Assembly: GCA_946480055.1 (NCBI GenBank)
Contig: CAMLID010000005.1
Coordinates: forward strand, 1 to 64,000
Source of the DNA: an uncultured Lysobacter sp.
Lineage (GTDB): Bacteria; Pseudomonadota; Gammaproteobacteria; Xanthomonadales; Xanthomonadaceae
Direction: 5' to 3'
Length of the DNA stretch: 64,000 nt
Shown here: piece after piece, positions 62,125 to 64,000 of the stretch
Layout of the letters: each line of letters starts with the position of its first letter
How positions within the stretch are numbered: the first letter of the stretch is position 1
Notes under the pieces: model-generated
Database searches by the model: none
Told to the model about the DNA's origin: nothing
What the model saw: the letters and a program-made list of their open reading frames with translations, nothing else
Translations under genes and position numbers: made by a program

Positions 62125-64000
62125 TCAAAGCGGCTGCAGCCGCCAGCAGCGGTGGATGCGGGCGTCGCGGGCGAAATCGGGCGGGATGGTCTCGGCGCTG
62201 ATCTCGCGGCAGTCGGCGAACTCGGCGATGGCGTCCTGGTCGAGGCGGAAGCGGCGGAAGTTGTTGGAGAAGTACAGCACGCCGTTGTCGGCCAGGCGCG
62301 CGACCGCGGCGCGCAGCAGGCGCACGTGTTCGCGCTGGATGTCGAAGTCGTCGGCGCGCGCGGAATTGGAGAAGGTCGGCGGGTCGCAGAAGATCAGGTC
62401 GTAGCGGCCGCGGTCGGCTTCCAGCCAGGCCACCGCGTCGGCCTGGACCAGACGGTGATCGGCGCCGCCGATGCCGTTCTCGCGCAGATTGTCGGCGCAC
62501 CACTGCAGGTAGGTCGCCGACAGATCGACCGTGGTGGTCTGTACCGCGCCGCCGACCGCGGCGTGCACGCTGGCCGCGCCGGTGTAGCCGAACAGGTTGA
62601 GGAAGCGGCGGCCGCGCGCTTCCTCGGCGATGCGCAGGCGCATCGGCCGGTGGTCCAGGAACAGGCCGGTGTCGAGGTAGTCGTGCAGGTTCACGCGCAG
62701 CCTGGCCGCGCCTTCGCGCACCACCAGGAATTCGCCGCGCTGATCGAAACGACCGTACTTACTGCCGCCCTTGCCGCGTGCGCGGGTCTTGAGGGCGATG
62801 CGCTCGCGCGGCACCGCCAAGGCTTCGCGCGCGGCCGCCAGCAGTTCGTTGAGGCGGCGGCGCTGGTCGGCTTCGGGAATCGTGGCGGGCGCGGCGTATT
62901 CCTGCACGTGCAGGTGCAGCTGCGGTTCGGGCTCGTCGCTGGTGTAGACGTCGATCGCGGCCGCGTACTCGGGCAGGTCGGCGTCGTAGGCGCGGTAGCA
63001 ACCGACCTCTTCGCGCTCACGCCAGCGCTTGAGTTTGTGCAGGTTCTTGCGCAGACGGTTGGCGACCATCTGCGCGCCGTCGGACAGCGCCTGCGGCGCG
63101 GCGTCCTCGCCGGCATCGGCGCGCGCGCGCGGCGCGATCGGGTCGCACACGATCAGGGTGCATTCGATCGCACCGTTGAACAGCTGGTACTTCTTGTTCG
63201 CGCGCAGGCCGGTGGCCTGGGCCAGTTCGGCGTCGCCGCACAGCAGGCTGGCGCGCCATTCCGGCACCAGACGCTTGAGGGTCTTGCCGAGGCCGCGATA
63301 CAGCGCCGGATCGGCCGCCAGACGCGCGTCGTAGGGCGGATTGCAGACGACCAGACCGGTGGCGACGGCTGCGGGAGCGGCGGCCTCGCCCTCGCCCGCT
63401 TCGGTCGCCGGCGGCGCGGCCACGGGCAGGTCCTGCAGTTGTTCGACCGCCGACACCTGCCAGCGGATCACGCCGGCCAGGCCGGCCATGACTTCGTTGT
63501 CGCGCGCGGCGCGGATCGCATGCGGGTCGAGATCGCTGCCGTGGAAGACCGGCCGCAGCGCGGCGCGGCCGGCGTCTTCGCGCGCCTGCGCGTCGGCGCA
63601 CAGTTCCTGCCAGGCGCTGCGGTCGAAGCCGCGCCAGCGCGTCGGCGCCAGGCCGTCGTGGCGCAACAGGCCCGGGGCGACGTCGGCCGCCATCAGCGCG
63701 CCTTCGATCAGCAGCGTGCCGCTGCCGCACATCGGATCGAGCAGCGCGCCGCCTTCGGCATAGACGCGCGGCCAGCCGCCGCGCAGCAGCACCGCGGCGG
63801 CGAGGTTTTCCTTCAGCGGCGCTTCGCCCTGCTTCAGGCGCCAGCCGCGGCGGTGCAGCGAACCGCCGCCGAGGTCGATCGAGACGATCGCGCGGTTCTT
63901 GCGGATCACCAGGTTCAGGCGCAGGTCGGGCGCGTCCACGTCCACGTCCGGGCGTGCGCCGGTGCGCGCACGCATCACGTCGACCACCGCGTCCTTGACC
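62125..64000 (-). CDS. rlmL: Bifunctional 23S rRNA methyltransferase RlmKL, N-terminus outside the window
   Basis: At least 625 residues, continuing past the right edge. Beginning with the end of a THUMP-containing region ([22 protein letters not shown]), the first methyltransferase part has [17 protein letters not shown] and the catalytic [10 protein letters not shown] (RlmL-type, m2G2445). The second part, RlmK, has [20 protein letters not shown] and [15 protein letters not shown] (m7G2069). Together they modify 23S rRNA during ribosome assembly. The fusion of both domains is standard for gamma-proteobacteria. The upstream methyltransferase gene follows 8 nt later on the same strand. Confidence 0.95.
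   Translation of the reverse strand, partial: VKDAVVDVMRARTGARPDVDVDAPDLRLNLVIRKNRAIVSIDLGGGSLHRRGWRLKQGEAPLKENLAAAVLLRGGWPRVYAEGGALLDPMCGSGTLLIEGALMAADVAPGLLRHDGLAPTRWRGFDRSAWQELCADAQAREDAGRAALRPVFHGSDLDPHAIRAARDNEVMAGLAGVIRWQVSAVEQLQDLPVAAPPATEAGEGEAAAPAAVATGLVVCNPPYDARLAADPALYRGLGKTLKRLVPEWRASLLCGDAELAQATGLRANKKYQLFNGAIECTLIVCDPIAPRARADAGEDAAPQALSDGAQMVANRLRKNLHKLKRWREREEVGCYRAYDADLPEYAAAIDVYTSDEPEPQLHLHVQEYAAPATIPEADQRRRLNELLAAAREALAVPRERIALKTRARGKGGSKYGRFDQRGEFLVVREGAARLRVNLHDYLDTGLFLDHRPMRLRIAEEARGRRFLNLFGYTGAASVHAAVGGAVQTTTVDLSATYLQWCADNLRENGIGGADHRLVQADAVAWLEADRGRYDLIFCDPPTFSNSARADDFDIQREHVRLLRAAVARLADNGVLYFSNNFRRFRLDQDAIAEFADCREISAETIPPDFARDARIHRCWRLQPL

Overview
The window is a piece of a high-GC gammaproteobacterial chromosome. 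Protein sequences, the tRNA cluster Pro-Arg-His-Lys and the mix of families (creBC-creD, phoBR-ppk-ppx, opgD-opgH, the DUF3348/DUF802/OmpA/DUF2894 cluster, ohr-ohrR) point to the Xanthomonadaceae/Lysobacteraceae, most likely Lysobacter. This is a judgement from recognition, not a database match. No phage, integron, CRISPR array or transposase was seen. The gene complement is mainly core chromosome with scattered lineage-specific genes.

Layout. 0-3.4 kb: clpX (start only), clpP and tig, the cytosolic proteostasis cluster, all leftward, then an AlkB-type repair dioxygenase and tRNA-Leu. 3.5-9.4 kb: small secreted proteins, a methyltransferase, and an iron-uptake operon (TonB receptor, PepSY membrane protein, small membrane protein) behind a Fur-box-like site. 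9.6-13.7 kb: a tightly overlapping four-gene operon whose two central products look like a MotA/ExbB/ZorA-type channel with a long helical tail and a MotB/ZorB-type OmpA protein with a membrane aspartate. I consider this the most interesting system here. 13.8-17.7 kb: AraC regulator, fatty acid hydroxylase-like protein, secreted Ca-loop protein, four tRNAs and a YccA-like membrane protein. 17.7-23.4 kb: NhaC antiporter, NAD-isocitrate dehydrogenase, AhpD-like protein, glutaredoxin and an M48/TPR protease.

23.5-29.4 kb: phosphate block phoB-phoR-ppk-ppx with a Pho box. 29.5-33.4 kb: lipoprotein and the osmoregulated periplasmic glucan genes opgD-opgH. 33.5-37.4 kb: a decayed gene, a glycosyltransferase with a PAP2 phosphatase, and an acetyltransferase-nitrilase pair. 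37.5-41.3 kb: creB-creC-creD with an exact cre-tag upstream of creD and a curious 14-bp triplication around the creC start. 41.3-47.8 kb: RlmJ, a GIY-YIG-like protein, acetyltransferases, a CDF metal transporter, a methyltransferase and ohr/ohrR. 48.2-51.6 kb: mfd. 51.7-64 kb: small enzymes and lipoproteins, endonuclease V, two pirins, aquaporin Z, an Rrf2 regulator divergent from a thioredoxin-reductase-like flavoprotein, an AraC regulator divergent from an exported hydrolase, a lipid-type methyltransferase, and rlmKL running off the right edge.

A GC-rich palindromic repeat occurs in at least three intergenic sites (about 20.6, 35.85 and 51.63 kb). Several genes use TTG or GTG starts that are supported by Shine-Dalgarno spacing or ATGA/TTGA overlaps. 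Because of the high GC content, long antisense open frames cover almost every real gene; these were left out.
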